DNA of 64,000 bases from Rallus limicola (Eukaryota > Chordata > Aves > Gruiformes > Rallidae), in contig JAKCOZ010000002.1 in the NCBI GenBank assembly GCA_022605955.1, positions 70,474,783-70,538,782 of the forward strand, read 5' to 3'. The notes under the pieces are model-generated. The model made no database searches, was not told where the DNA came from, and saw only the letters and a list, made by a program, of their open reading frames with translations. This document shows, piece after piece, positions 49,340 through 62,190 of this stretch (positions are counted from its first letter, which is position 1; each line of letters begins with the position of its first letter). The translations under genes and the position numbers were made by a program.

Positions 49340-52300
49340 CACAGGTAACAGAAAATAAATATCGCCATAGTTGTGTGGATGGGAAATAAATACAGAGTCA
49401 CACCAGGATTTTGCAGAGTTAACATATGATCTCAGATCCCCAGTGGCAGCCCCAGTGGCTCCACATAAAATGGAGTATTCAAATAAATGCCAGAAGAAAT
49501 GGCTTTTACCTGCAGAAAGAAATTTCTGTTTAGGATTTGATGTTTTGTTTAAATATGTTTGCATTACTATGCAGCTCACAGATCTCTATGTTCTGGGAAA
49601 AAAACACCTTTATAAAGCAGTATACTTTGCCAGAGGTGGTATAAAATTCTCTCCACAATTACAGATGATCAAATGACACTGACACTGTCAGTAATATGAA
49701 AATGGTGAGATCTTTTATAAGATCTTGTCTTAAAACAAATATATCTGATTAGATATTGATTGTGTAATCTCCATGTACACTAACAAGTCTCAAGTTTTAC
49801 TTCAATAGTCCTACAATAACATCAGATAATCATTACATCTTCCAGTCAGTCTTTAATCTTTTTCTTCCATGCTTTTACAAACCACTTTTTAGAACCATTT
49901 AAAGCATTTTTATATCCACATTTATAAAAGCAAACCAACCTAATTTTACTGATGGCATAGATAAGTTCCTTGTTAAGAATTCTGAATCCTCTTTATATTT
50001 CTCCATTGTAGTAGCCTGATCATTTGTCAGCAGTAATTGGGGTAACAGGATTCTCCTAAAGGACAATATGAGAAATATTTTTCCCTCAAAAATCCTGAAA
50101 TAACTATAAATAACTTAGGAGAGTAGGAAACCATTTACTGTTCTATAACAGTTACCATAAAAACACCATCAACAATGCAATATGCACACAATTTGATTAT
50201 TGATGTGACATCACAAATTACACAAAACCTTATACTGCATTAATTAGCAGTGTGTTTAAGTCACATCCTCCAACACACTAATTCCAATTAGCAAAGATCA
50301 AGTTGGTAGCAGCTAAGATATAGCCAAAGAAATGGAATATGCAGTCTTCTCCTGTGTCGATGACAGAGCAGAACTCATTGTCTATGTGGGTTAACATAAA
50401 AAAAAAAAAGTAATTCTACATTTCTACCACTGAGATCACAACAGAGAAGGGGAGGAGGGGGCTAAAAACAAATACACAGGAAAACAATGGAAATCATGAC
50501 TACAGGTGTGTGTGTGCCTAGTTGTCTTTGATGCATATATGTATACAGATAGTTTGAAGTTAGTTTGGTCTCTCCTACTACATCCAAATCAGAATAGTCT
50601 CAGGTGGTAAGAAGAGATTGCAGAGCTATGTGATTTTTTTATGGAAGACAGTTGCACGCTTAGATTTTAACAGACACTTGTGAGGATTTCTGTCCTCCCT
50701 ACCTTGTGGCAAGTCTCAGTGCCTTCCTGCCATCTAGTGCTCGGTCCCCTCAAAGCCAGGCAATCACCTCCCATGCATCAGCTAGTATGTCACCTTTCCA
50801 AACATATTTCCATCAGAGACCCAGAGTCTCATGTTGCCTCGTGTTCAGGAGCAACAGGATGTTTCTCTTCCCTATGGCCATCAGAGCTCTCCCAGGGACA
50901 GAATGTCTTTCCTTCATGAAATGTGTTGTTTCTTGCCCCAAACTTTCCACCCTTTCAGTTAACAGCAATGCATCATTTAAGTTTTATGAACACAATCTCC
51001 ACAGACACACAGAAGAAACCAAAGGTCTAAGGAAAGTAGCTCGTAGTAAAATAAAGAATATTGCATTGAACCATAGCTTTCTGTGCTAGAAACAAGTACA
51101 TTTATTGACAAAACATGAAGCTGAAAGAAAGTTGTGTATGAGATATGCAGAGAGAATACTTCCCAAATAGTAACTATTGGACGACATTTTGAAAACTGCA
51201 CAGCTCTTACAGTAATCTTAATAAGAAGAAATATAATTCTTTGGTTTGCACTTTACAAAGAGTGAATATAAATTATCCCCTTATTAGGATGTTGTCCCAT
51301 ATATCATCATGTTCTCTCCAAGTTAATTCTCATTCTGTATATCCCAATAGAAGTATGAGGTATGAGGAAGACCCTGAGTTTTCAAATTAGATTTTCAGTG
51401 TCTAAGAATAAATATGAAAATTAGAAATTCTATTTGCTTAACAAATCCACATTCTTTTGCCAGTAGCTCGCAAGCCAACCAATGTCCTAAATTGAATTTT
51501 GTTTAAATTGGATGTATCAAATAGGATTTTAAGGAAATCAAAAAAGACAAACCTTAATTGGCTTAAGCAGGATCATTTTCTTCTCAGATGCATAAAGCTG
51601 AAACATTATTACTTTAAAGAGGAAACATTAGATGTACGGTTATTGTATTGTGCTGTCACTTAAAGTGTAAGCTAATTAGATAGTATTTAATCATTGCTGT
51701 GTTTTAAACTGACAGTTCTACAAACTAAATGTTTCAAGATTTACAGCAGAAAACATACAGTTCATACCATTTGTCCTGTGTTCTATATCAAAACCATTAA
51801 AATAGCCCAATATAAACTGTAATTCATGAACCTAGAGTGTGTTTTAATAAAGTCAGTAGATGAAGAGACAAGAAGTCATTAAATATATTTTTTAAATAAA
51901 TAAGTTCCTTTGTCAGTTAATAGCATCTTAGGAGCCAAGATATCACTGAAGAAAAATCACAGGAAACGTCAGTGATGAGTATCTTGAAATTAAAATCAAA
52001 GTGATAATCAGGAAACAGTAAACACCTAAGGAAAATACTGGTGCTTAAGTATTTCTTACTCAGTTACACATTTAGTGACTTCATCTAAAGTGTCTTGGTA
52101 CTATAGGATTCACAGTTTGTTTATGCCACCCTTCTACCATGAGAAGTTCAAGATAATATTTTTACTGCTGCTTGCTAGATGCAATTGGTACCTGTAGGGA
52201 AATTGGTTATAAAGTAATTCCTGGTTAAAATAAGCATACACTTTGTAAAGCCCTGTGGTTCATAGAAACACTTTATATATAAAGACTCCACTGTTTCCCT

Positions 52301-55300
52301 GGAAGGTATCAACTTCCTGTAAAATCATATTTTCCATATAGAGTAATTAGACCTATATGTATAAAATTGCACCTGAAATTAGTGTTCAAAATAAATGTTC
52401 TCCAGAAAACTTTTGAAGAACTTAAACAAATCAGGTAAGATATGTAAACTTAGAACTTGAACTCCTCAGATGCTCATTATGCTGTGAAAAGACAGAGGAT
52501 GCTTCAAGAAGTAGGTATCTTACCTGATTTCAGAATAATACCTCTGACTAGCAGAGAGACGAGTAGGAATCAGCACAATGTCCTCAATACCAAATTCTGT
52601 CACCAATAAATCCACATGCAAATATTTAAATAGCAGGTGATTCCAGCTCATTCTCTTCCAGCCAGTGTTTTATTCTTTTCCCTTTAAAGTTAAGCTTCAT
52701 GAAAATTTCTGAGATTTCAAAAATATTCTGTTCTATATTTGAACACTCTCAAGCAAAATATTTTCATTCATAACATGTCTGACATGACCTCTCCCATCAA
52801 AAATAGGAAATAAATACTCACCAGAAGTAGCCAATAACTGATGGCTGGACCACATTCCAGAAAGCTAAACTACAATTCCCCTCACTGAACAGTACAGATT
52901 CAGGATTTAAATTGACTTCTTCCCTCAAAAATAAGAATACTGTAAAATTCTATTTTTTCAGGGCACATCCTCCCCCTTAGTTTATTTCTGAGACAGAATT
53001 TTTTCACATTTATAAGATTTTTTTTCTTTTCAGAATTTATTACTTATTAAAAATCTAGGTGACAACAGATAAATATCTTTGAAAGCTAAAAATCATCATT
53101 ATGAATGAATGTCTCCAATGAATATCAGCTTTCTCAAATGTCTCCTTTGACCTACAGGCTTATTCCCCTTCTACTCCAAGCAGATTGTCCTTAAGTATGC
53201 TAAGAATGGCCTAAACTGTATTCAAAGGCAGTGTATCTATGGTAAGCTACATAACTACAGTAAGTGGCTACAGGCAGCATAACACAGATATTTTCATGTG
53301 TTGTGTCACTAAATTGTATTCAGACTTTTATTGAGAAGCTTAGGCATAGAAACAGTTACATTATCATAATATAAAATGTCAGTGTTTGGTAGAATTCAGT
53401 GAGACAAGAAACACTGCTTTTCAGTATATGTGCACATAGACATTATCCCAGAAACGAATCTGAAACCATGTAGAAAGGAAAATAATCCCACTATCCATTG
53501 CTAATGTTATTCTGTTTTATCATGGTTGGTATTTATGCAGTACATAGAAAGAATTGTTATCAATCTAATACAATGGCAATGCATAGAGCATTTCTCATAG
53601 CATGTGTAATTTTGCTAATGCACATTTAGAAGGCTGTTACAGTAGAAAGTACCCTGAAGGACAAAGCATATTAATTAAGGTATGAAATAGAAATGTTAAT
53701 CAAGAGACTTTAAGAAAGAAGGAAAGAAAGGACCTAATCCCTACATTGTTGCATGGGGTTCCAGTGTGTAGTCACAGAAAAGACAAGTTAAGAGCAGATG
53801 AGCAAGCAAGAAAGTAGTTTTCCAGTTCTGGCCACGTGGTGACAGAAGATCTCTTGTAGATGATAATTAATCAGTTATTATAACTACCTGAGGTGGTAGA
53901 ACAGACAAGCTCATTGTTTCAGCATGTACATCCTGTTTTTCACTATTTTATCTCTTTCCATAACATCATTTGACCATTGCAAATGCAGTTGTGTTTGGTT
54001 TTTTGTTTGGTTCTTTTTTAAAAAAACTCTTTATCTCATTGTAAAGCTAGGGTTTTTTGAGTAATCTAACAATCAGCAAAGTATTGCCTCTTTACAGAGC
54101 TCATCATCCTAGTATTAGTCCCCCAGGTATTCAGAGACTGGCAGGCTCCTGACAACTGCATGAGCTGACTTAAGAATTGATAATGCAGACATCTTCAAGG
54201 GCAATGTTAGCCCCAAGGGCAGGGTAGTTTGGGTTTTTGTGCACAGTGTCCAGTGGGAGCACTCAGGTCAGAAGAGAAACTGCATAAGTCAGAGGAGTCA
54301 GTGACTGCAAGCAGGGAATGCCACTCTTTCTCCAGAACTCATAAAACTTTTAGTGCTTGTAGTTCTCCCAGAATAAAACCATTAATGTCTAAACTCAACA
54401 AGAATCCTACTTAACAAGCAAATGTAGCGTGTGAGGGGTTATATGGAAATGAACCTCAACTAGTTGTAGATTATTTTTTTTTAGCAGTTGAAGATCAAAA
54501 TACACAGTTCCTTCTTCACATGCTTTTTAGTGCACAAGCTGCAGGTAAACCCTCCTGTGCTGTTCTCTCTCCAATACTCCAGGTTCAATTTGTCTGACCC
54601 TAGCATATAATTTCTATTTATGGCTAACAAATAGGTGAAAGTTTGACACAAATGTCTATAAGTGTTTTGCCCTTTAAAATTTTTATAAAATGTTTAAAAA
54701 ACTATGAAGAAACATATATTACAATAAGCCACTCAATGTTTAAGTTTTCTGTTCCCCATTTCAAAAAAAGATTTGCCTGGATTTATGGCAATATTACCTA
54801 ATCCATGACAAGGCAGTTTAGAATCATAGAAATCCTGATGTGCAACTGAAGTAGTTTCCTTTCTACATAATAATGCTTGGTTCCAGATGCCCACAAATTG
54901 GTTGGATAACCTTCGAATGACATGACAAAAACGCCAGGATGTGGGAACTGAGTATGACTATTCCTCTCAATGCTCTAAATCACTTCTGGGCAAAGGAAGT
55001 TATTTACTGTGTCTTATAAACTAGAAGCTTGCTATGACCGTAAGGACTATGGTTCCAATGATTGCTGCAATGCGTTGCTCTCAAAATCATATACTGCAGA
55101 TAAATATAATTCACAGAATAGAAACAGTGACAGGTCAAATACAGAGCAAATTAGAAGTAGAAAATGAAAAATGAAAGTAGAGCACAAATCTAACAAGAAG
55201 GGATTATGAAACCAATGTGAAAGAGAGATTATGAAAAACAGTATTTTCTATACTCTAGTGGCTGAATTGCATGTGAACATGAAAATGATACCTCTTAGAG

Positions 55301-55863
55301 TTTTCAGAAGCCACAAACAACTTCTACTCAAAGAAAGAATTTAAGTCTTTGGAAAAGAGAGAGATTTCAGAAACATTTTGTTACTACTATTTGCTACCAT
55401 GCTGGCAGCAGACAAATCAACTTTAGTACTCAAAAAACAAGTCTGACCCATGACCTCTCTCTGACAGGTTAAAAAAAAAAAAAAAAAGGATTTAGCTTTT
55501 GCAGCTAGTTCACTTGTGTATAATGTATATAATAATGCAAATGCATAACTTAGTTTGAAACACTTCTCATCACATTCCTTTAGCGTCTGCAAACACATAA
55601 ATTGTCTGTATGTTTGTGAAGGACAACAGATTCATATGTTGTGTGCTACTCTCATGACATAAACCCTCAAATGGTGCACTTTGGAGAAAAGGCATCATTA
55701 ATTATTTTCTTAAACACAATGTATGCCCCCAAATAGATTCGCCATTCAGGAAAGGAAAGAGAAGGTGTCTTATTTCACACACCATCCTTTTCCATAGGAG
55801 AGGTTGCATTTCCAGAAACTAAACCACAGAAACACAATAAATCAATCCAAGATACATGTGAAT
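49340..55863. other. Unique AT-rich non-coding DNA
   Basis: No transposon or convincing exon. A GC-richer patch at 50690-50960 has open frames of 79 and 127 codons in two plus-strand frames, without splice signals or motifs that I recognise. A short (TG)n run is near 50505, and a 17-base A-tract lies at 55471-55487. Confidence 0.5.
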
Positions 55864-56464
55864 TGGGTCAGGCTGAGCTGGAGTCAGTTTTCCCCTGAGC
55901 AGCCCTCATAGTGCTACACTGTGTTGGTAGTGAGCAAGGTGCTGATAACACACCCCTGTTTTGGCTGCTGCCGAGCAGTGCCGGCACAGCATCAAGGCTG
56001 CTTCTCCAACATTCCCACCACCACCACAAGTAGGCTGGGGGTGGGCAAGATCTCAGGAGGGGACACAGCCAGGACAGCTGACCCAAACTGACCAAAGGCA
56101 TAGTCCACAGTGTGAGGTGTCTGCCCAGCAGCAGAAGCCAAGAGAAAGGAGAAGGAGGCAGAGGCATTTGTTATTTATGGCACTTGTCTTCTGGAGCAAC
56201 TGCTACGTGTACTGAAGCCCTGCTTCCTGGGAAGTGGCTCAATATTGCCTGTTGATGGGTAGTAGAGAATAAATCTCTTTTCCGTTGCTTCAGTGAATGA
56301 CCTTTACTTTTGTTTTATTAAAGTGCCTTTGTCATGACCCACAGGGTTTTTTTTTCCATCTTATTTTAATCCATTCCTGCACCACCCCCACCCTATTCAG
56401 CTGAGGAGGGGACTGACAGAGTAGCTTTCATGGGCACCTGGAGTCCAAATGCCAACCTACTGCA
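55864..56464 (+). mobile_element. Solo LTR of the same avian endogenous retrovirus family
   Basis: A 0.6-kb LTR in plus orientation. It begins 'tgggtcaggctgagctggag', contains 'gctgataacacacccctgtt', 'cagcatcaaggctgcttctc' and 'ctgacccaaactgaccaaag', and ends 'gccaacctactgca'. The block at 56040-56130 is the reverse complement of that in the LTR at 10262, so both belong to one family. It is more GC-rich than its surroundings and has an AATAAA at 56268-56273 that could be the old polyadenylation signal. No matching target duplication is visible (tgaat before, cttct after), and no internal retroviral genes flank it. Two overlapping open frames of 84 and 99 codons in it are not genes. Confidence 0.88.
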
Positions 56465-57596
56465 CTTCTGACCAGGAGCAAAAAAAGATATTCTTCCAGT
56501 AATGGAACTTCTACTAGCCTGCAATCTTAGGGCTCCCCCTAGATCACCTGTGTGATACACAGACACACCAGGATATCCATGTGCTGCAACACATTCTTGG
56601 CATTCTCAACTCCAAGGCAAGCAGCACTGAAACCTTTCATGAAGGTGTTATATTATCTCAGCAGAAAGTGTCAGACAACTGTTGTAGCCTTAGGCAATTA
56701 AAAAATCTCTAATGAGATTTTGCAGTTCTTTCATATACTTTATAAATTAGATTTTCCCAATACTAAAAGAGAAACATATAAGCACTTTAACGTTTTGACT
56801 TCTTAGTAAAACATCATTATTTTAAACCTTTTCTTTTTAACAAACTTTTATAAAAAATATAATACTGGATATTAATGGAGTGACAGAATTACCATCTGAA
56901 TAAGCAGACAGAAAGTGTGTAAGTTATGCTATCTCCAAGCCTATAATACATAAGACAGCCAATATATAACAACCAAGCATGGACTGAACTTACTTTTGGA
57001 GATATAAATATTTAACCACCTAAAAAGTCTACATAAGCATCTGATAATACATATATGGTGTTTTATACTACAAAGTGATATATACTTTAAGAACAATTGT
57101 AATTAATTCAGTACTATCCAAAAAACACTACTATATTTCTTTCCTCACTACAAAAAGCATATTAAATACCATAGAGATCAAAAAGAGGAGCTATTTACAT
57201 CATATAAATGTAGTCATATGAGTGGCTAGTTCCCTTAAGGTCAGTATATCTTCAAAGTGAGATATGTCCTTCAAACAGACGATTCAGAGTAGTTAATTCA
57301 TTCTTTCAACAATAGAACCCCCCTATGGAGACTGTACTTCTAACTTGAGCTATAAACTATCCAATTTAACTTCACATAAGTATCTCATTCTCCTACTTAC
57401 AAAATTAAATAAGAATGTATTTTTTACAACAGAATTTCACATTACTTTTTAAAATATAATTTGTTTTCAAGGAATAATGAAGGACATAGCAGAAGTAAAA
57501 GTCTATTGAGCTCACTCCACCTCCAAAAAAACACCAGCCATTACATTGGTTCAGTCGCATACACAGAAATTATTTGGAGAGGTGAGATCACGTAAA
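56465..57596. other. Unique non-coding DNA
   Basis: Nothing recognisable beyond AT-rich unique sequence. The first 200 bases downstream of the LTR are GC-richer than the rest and may include decayed retroviral or repeat sequence, which I cannot confirm. Confidence 0.45.
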
Positions 57597-57965
57597 TCAG
57601 AATCAGAGAATGTTTTAGGTTGAAAAGAACCTCTGATGATCAGCTGGCCCCACTTCTATTCAGAGCAGGAACAAATTAAATCGGGTTCTTCAGGATCATG
57701 TCAAACCAAGTTTTGACTACCAAGGTTAGGTAGTCAAGACTCCATCGGCTACATATTCTAATGTTTTTTCATCAAGAGGATAATCAAGATTTCCATATAT
57801 CTATCCAGAATTTTTACCCAGTAATTATTCAGACTTGCTATCAAATGAAGTCCCAGGACCTTTTCTAGTCAATTGGTCTTCTACATGCACTGATACACAG
57901 GGCTGGTCTGTACCAGCGACAGGAATTTTGCCCTCTCTCAGTACTTTCTTAACAAAATTTGGGCC
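57597..57965 (-). mobile_element. Old CR1 LINE, minus strand, with internal gaps
   Basis: The 3' end starts at 57597 with 'tcagaatcagagaatgtttt', then 'aggttgaaaagaacctctgatgatc'. It continues, much diverged, through 'tagtcaagactccatcggct'. A second block at 57870-57960 ('gcactgatacacagggctgg', 'ggaattttgccctctct') matches a more upstream part of CR1, implying an internal deletion. High divergence marks it as one of the oldest copies here. Confidence 0.75.
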
Positions 57966-58869
57966 ATTATCTATTTACATGAACTAATAATAAGCTTGCT
58001 GAATTATTTTCCCACTTGTCCACTCAGAAAACGAAGATTTCTCTTTTCTCTGGAACAGATGGCAAGTACTTCACTAACTGCTCATTATAATCTGAAAGTA
58101 AACATTGGCTGGGGATCAAACAAGTTCTCAGTATAACCTCTGAGGCATCTGGCTGATTGAACCATTATAAAGACAATTAAATACTTAGAATGTTAAATTA
58201 GTAAAACATACCTAGCGTAATAAAGGGTGTATTGAGCATGAACAAATACAGCCTGGTTCACCACCTACAAAGATAATTGTAGCCTACAGAAAGCTCAGGA
58301 AATTTATGCAAACATTCTCCAAGCATTTTCTCCAGTATCAATGTTCAGGGCAGTTCTCAACCTAGAAAACTTGAAAAACTGCAGAGTTTTTTTAGAGCTA
58401 TAGATAACCATGAAGTGGTCATACATAGTGACAGGGAACAAAATATTCAAGCAAAGACCTACTGATGCTGCATAAACTCTACTGAGACAGTGACTGGGAA
58501 CTTGCAAAAAACACTTATGATCCATTGTTAGAATATAACTTGTTTCCTTAGACAAGCATCTGCCCACAAGTTGTCCTTGCATCACTTAGTATAAATCTCT
58601 TTGAGACCAGAAACAAAACTGTTTAGAGACTTTGTATATGTTTGTCTGGAAAGCATGAGCTGCCAGGTATGTAGATTCTTTAACATGTATGTACAGGATG
58701 AAAGACTCAACCACTTCTCTTGCAGGGGGTTATAATACTTTACAATGACAGACCTCAGGAAGACATTTTTGAACAAGATTACTTTTTTTGTTCTCTTATT
58801 TCTGTTTAAAGGGTGAAAATCAAGTTAAAGCTTCATTCATTTTATTGATGCAGATTGTGTTTCTCTTGA

Positions 58870-58933
58870 AGTTAAATAAATGTTAAAATAAATGTTTAAA
58901 AAAATGTTAAAAAGGAAGTTAAAATAAATGCTT
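58870..58933 (+). repeat. AT-rich degenerate tandem repeat
   Basis: Four or five imperfect copies of a unit like gttaaaataaatg(t) over 64 bases. Slippage-prone simple sequence. Confidence 0.7.
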
Positions 58934-61630
58934 AAGATGCAACTGATCCTGCATTTGGTTTCAGCATGGTAAGAACAGATGTTACTAATGACTTGGTTCA
59001 TTTTAAATTTGAATGTGATTAAACACTTCTGTAAAAAATTAAAGCTATTATTCTGATATTAAAACTTCAGTGTCTACTCTCTTCTGATTGTTATGCTGTG
59101 TATTTGTATTATTCATTTGTCCTGTTAGAAAATACCAAATATTCACAAAGATTCTACTTAATTTTCTTCTCCCTATTTTAAGAACTACAATATATTAAAA
59201 TGAAAGTGTTATTACATTAAGTGCTTCATATTTAGTTTTAGGAAATTGGCTAATAACGATGACATTTTCATTAAATATGTTGCTATATGCACCTCTGTAT
59301 TCATACTTTTAAAGTTCCTTATGTTTTCCTTATATTTACTATGAAACTGATAAAAATCACAAGCATAATAAATAAGAATATCACCATTAAAATTTACAGA
59401 GCCATCTGGAGTACTTGGTTAGCAGAATGCAGTGAAATATGTAAAATCAGCAGAACATAATACTAATACCAGATCACATGGATGGGAATAAAAGGATACT
59501 CTTTCTATTAAGACCATAATGTGTTTTCCTTCCAAAATAAATCCTATATCAAAAATTTGGATAGCCTTTATTCTAACTACCAAGGCACTACATCCCCTAT
59601 TTGCTATTCAGACAGAGATAAACAACAAAGCAGCAGAGAATTCATCTTAATTGAGAGATAACTTCAAAGTGTAAAGATATTTCCAAAAGAGAAATGCTGC
59701 AGCCTCATCTATGAGAGTTAACTATAGAACAGAGTCACAGTTCATACTCCACAGTAAGAATTCCATCCTTTGCACTATTTTCACTACCTTTTAGCTTTAA
59801 AAATATCCCTGTTGGGCTGAAATTCCTCACACTTAGTCTCAGCTCAAAGGGTTAAAGTTTAAATTAAAACGTTAAGCAAATTGAGTAACGAAATGAATTT
59901 TTGCACTATGAAAAATGTTCTCATTTCTAGTCTGCTAAAACTGTTGCTACAACTCAGAAAAATTTGTTTTGCTTCCTACAATGACATAAATTTGACTACT
60001 AAACAAAGCCTTTCAGCGTAGGCTCAGACTTCAGATTAGGTTGTACATAATATGCTGAAAACCCTGTATGCTGTATAATAAATATTTGACTCAGAGAGAA
60101 AAGCTGTCAATGTCACTTCTAGTTACTGCTGTCTAAACTACTTGCCTTAAAGTCAAAGCAGCTGGCACTTTTTGGGTGAGGGAAGAGGACAAAAGAACAT
60201 GTGGGGCTAAAGCAATTAACAGTTCCAGGCTACAGACAGGACACACTAAGTATGAAGACAATGTGTCTGCCCCTGTCTTAAATGAGATGCTTAAGAAAGA
60301 CTAGATAAAAGAGATGGTTACTAGAAAAACTCATGGTAAATCAAACACTGCTATGCTGAGAGTTAATGGTACACCTAATGGAGGCCATCCCACAACTTAT
60401 CCAAAACATGCACACTTCATAGGATGAGTCTTAAAAGCTGAATCATGACTTCTCTATAAAACCAACCACACTCATACACTTTTGCTTTACATGCCAATAG
60501 CTCACATGGCAGAAACAGAAAATTCAAGAACACAGATCTCATACTCATTCCAAAAGATCAAATATTTCCTGACAAGTGGAGAGAATGTAGACACCTTACA
60601 CCTAGCCAAGATATTAAATTCATAACATGTACTTAGCATGATATACCACTTTTTAAAGTTTCTCATTATGTGGAGCAGTGTAAAAAAATGTTGCTCCAAT
60701 TAAAGTAAAAGAGGGTATATTCATGTGTCATCTTAATAAAGACAGCAGGCACATCTTTGTCTCAATTTCATGACACTTTATGATTCATTTCCCTTCTAGT
60801 CAGCTACCAGAGACACCTCCACCTGCATCTTCTTAATTCACTGGAAATGTAAGTTCATTAGTGGCTAAAACATCTTTTGGTATATTTTCTCACAAGAAAT
60901 CTCTTCAAGAGAGATGGACATTGTCACTGAAGAGTGTAGCACATTTCTGGCCTGTGGCAACAAACCTGGAAGATGAGGTTGTCAAATAAAGTAAATACAT
61001 GAACAAACTTAAAAAAAAAAAAAAGTATTGCTTTTGTTATTACTGCTCTAATAGCTCCCAAGCCTTGGGACATCAGCTTCCCTTAACCAGCTGAAGCAAA
61101 GGTTTTATGACCCACTAAAGTGAAGGACAAATTCTTTGAAAAGTGTTACTGGTGCCCTTTCCCTAAAATATTTGTTCATTCCAAGGTATATAGACCAGAA
61201 CAGTCATTAAGAGCAGGATATGTGCTTTTATTCATATCCATCGCACAGAAATTCACCTAACTATAAACCAAAGGTGGACAAATATATGTATAAAGGGCAG
61301 CTTTACATTGGTGAGGATCAGGAGCTAGAAGTTTACTGAATGTAAGTCACATTTAGCTGAAGGAAGGGTAATGGGCTTGCTGGATTCTGAGGAATAGACT
61401 GACTTTGCTGTCTAGAAGGTGTTCTAGACTAGAACATGAAGTGAAACAGGCAATCAAACATACAAATGCAATGAATCCTAGAGCTACGAAATGTGAGGCT
61501 CTCCTCAGTCTACTGAAAAATATTAACAGAATAGAAACATGACACTGGCACAGATTGCATAGCTTTTAAGAAAGCATGGAATAGTTTACCAAGAGCTATC
61601 TTTTGGATGGCTATAACCTAATCCAGCATC

Positions 61631-61668
61631 CTCAATTTAAATTAATGTTCTCAATTTACATTAATAGT
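61631..61668 (+). repeat. 19-bp imperfect tandem duplication
   Basis: ctcaatttaaattaatgtt is followed directly by a second 19-base copy that matches at 17 positions. Confidence 0.85.
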
Positions 61669-62050
61669 ATCTCACACCCATAACTTACATTTAGGGACCG
61701 AAAGCCCTGCCCCATTTCTTGTCAGCATAAGATTACAGCTTTTATTGTTTAGAGAAGCTATGAAAATACTAAGAAACCATCACAATCACATTAGAAGGCA
61801 TTAAATTTAGCTGAGTCACAATGCAGTACATGGGTGATTTGATCACTGTGGGAGAATGATAAAAAAAGTGGTTGGAAATCTGAAGGAAATTGAAAGAAAA
61901 GACAAGTTGAAGTTAACAATGCTAAAACTAAACAGAAGGCAATAAACATATTAATAAAAAATAGGGTAAGAAAATCCAGCATATGAATATATCACTCAGT
62001 TGTGGTATCTGGTAGGATTCCTGGTTCCTACAGTATATGACAAGGAAGAA

Positions 62051-62190
62051 AATCACAGAACATTAGGAGTTGGAAGGGACCTTGAAAGATCATCTAATCC
62101 ACCCCCCTCTGCCAAGGCAGGATCACCCATATTAAATCACACAGGAACACATCCAGGCAGGTTTTGAATGTCTCCAGAGAAGGAGAACGT
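62051..62190 (-). mobile_element. CR1 LINE 3' fragment, minus strand
   Basis: Begins at its 3' end with 'aatcacagaacattaggagt', then 'tggaagggaccttgaaagat', 'catctaatccacccccctct' and 'ttttgaatgtctccagagaa', in the order of a CR1 3' region read in reverse. Similarity fades after about 62190. Confidence 0.9.

Larger units (their letters stand above)
57966..62050. other. Unique AT-rich non-coding DNA
   Basis: No transposon or exon recognised. It contains an AT-rich segment with repeated gttaaaataaatg-like words at 58870-58933, a 14-base A-tract at 61011-61024 and the 19-bp duplication at 61631. The open frame of 93 codons at 58304-58585 has no recognisable motif. Confidence 0.5.

Noticed and set aside
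55868..56215. 84- and 99-codon open frames in a GC-richer region
   Set aside because: They are within the solo LTR at 55864-56464 and encode nothing recognisable.
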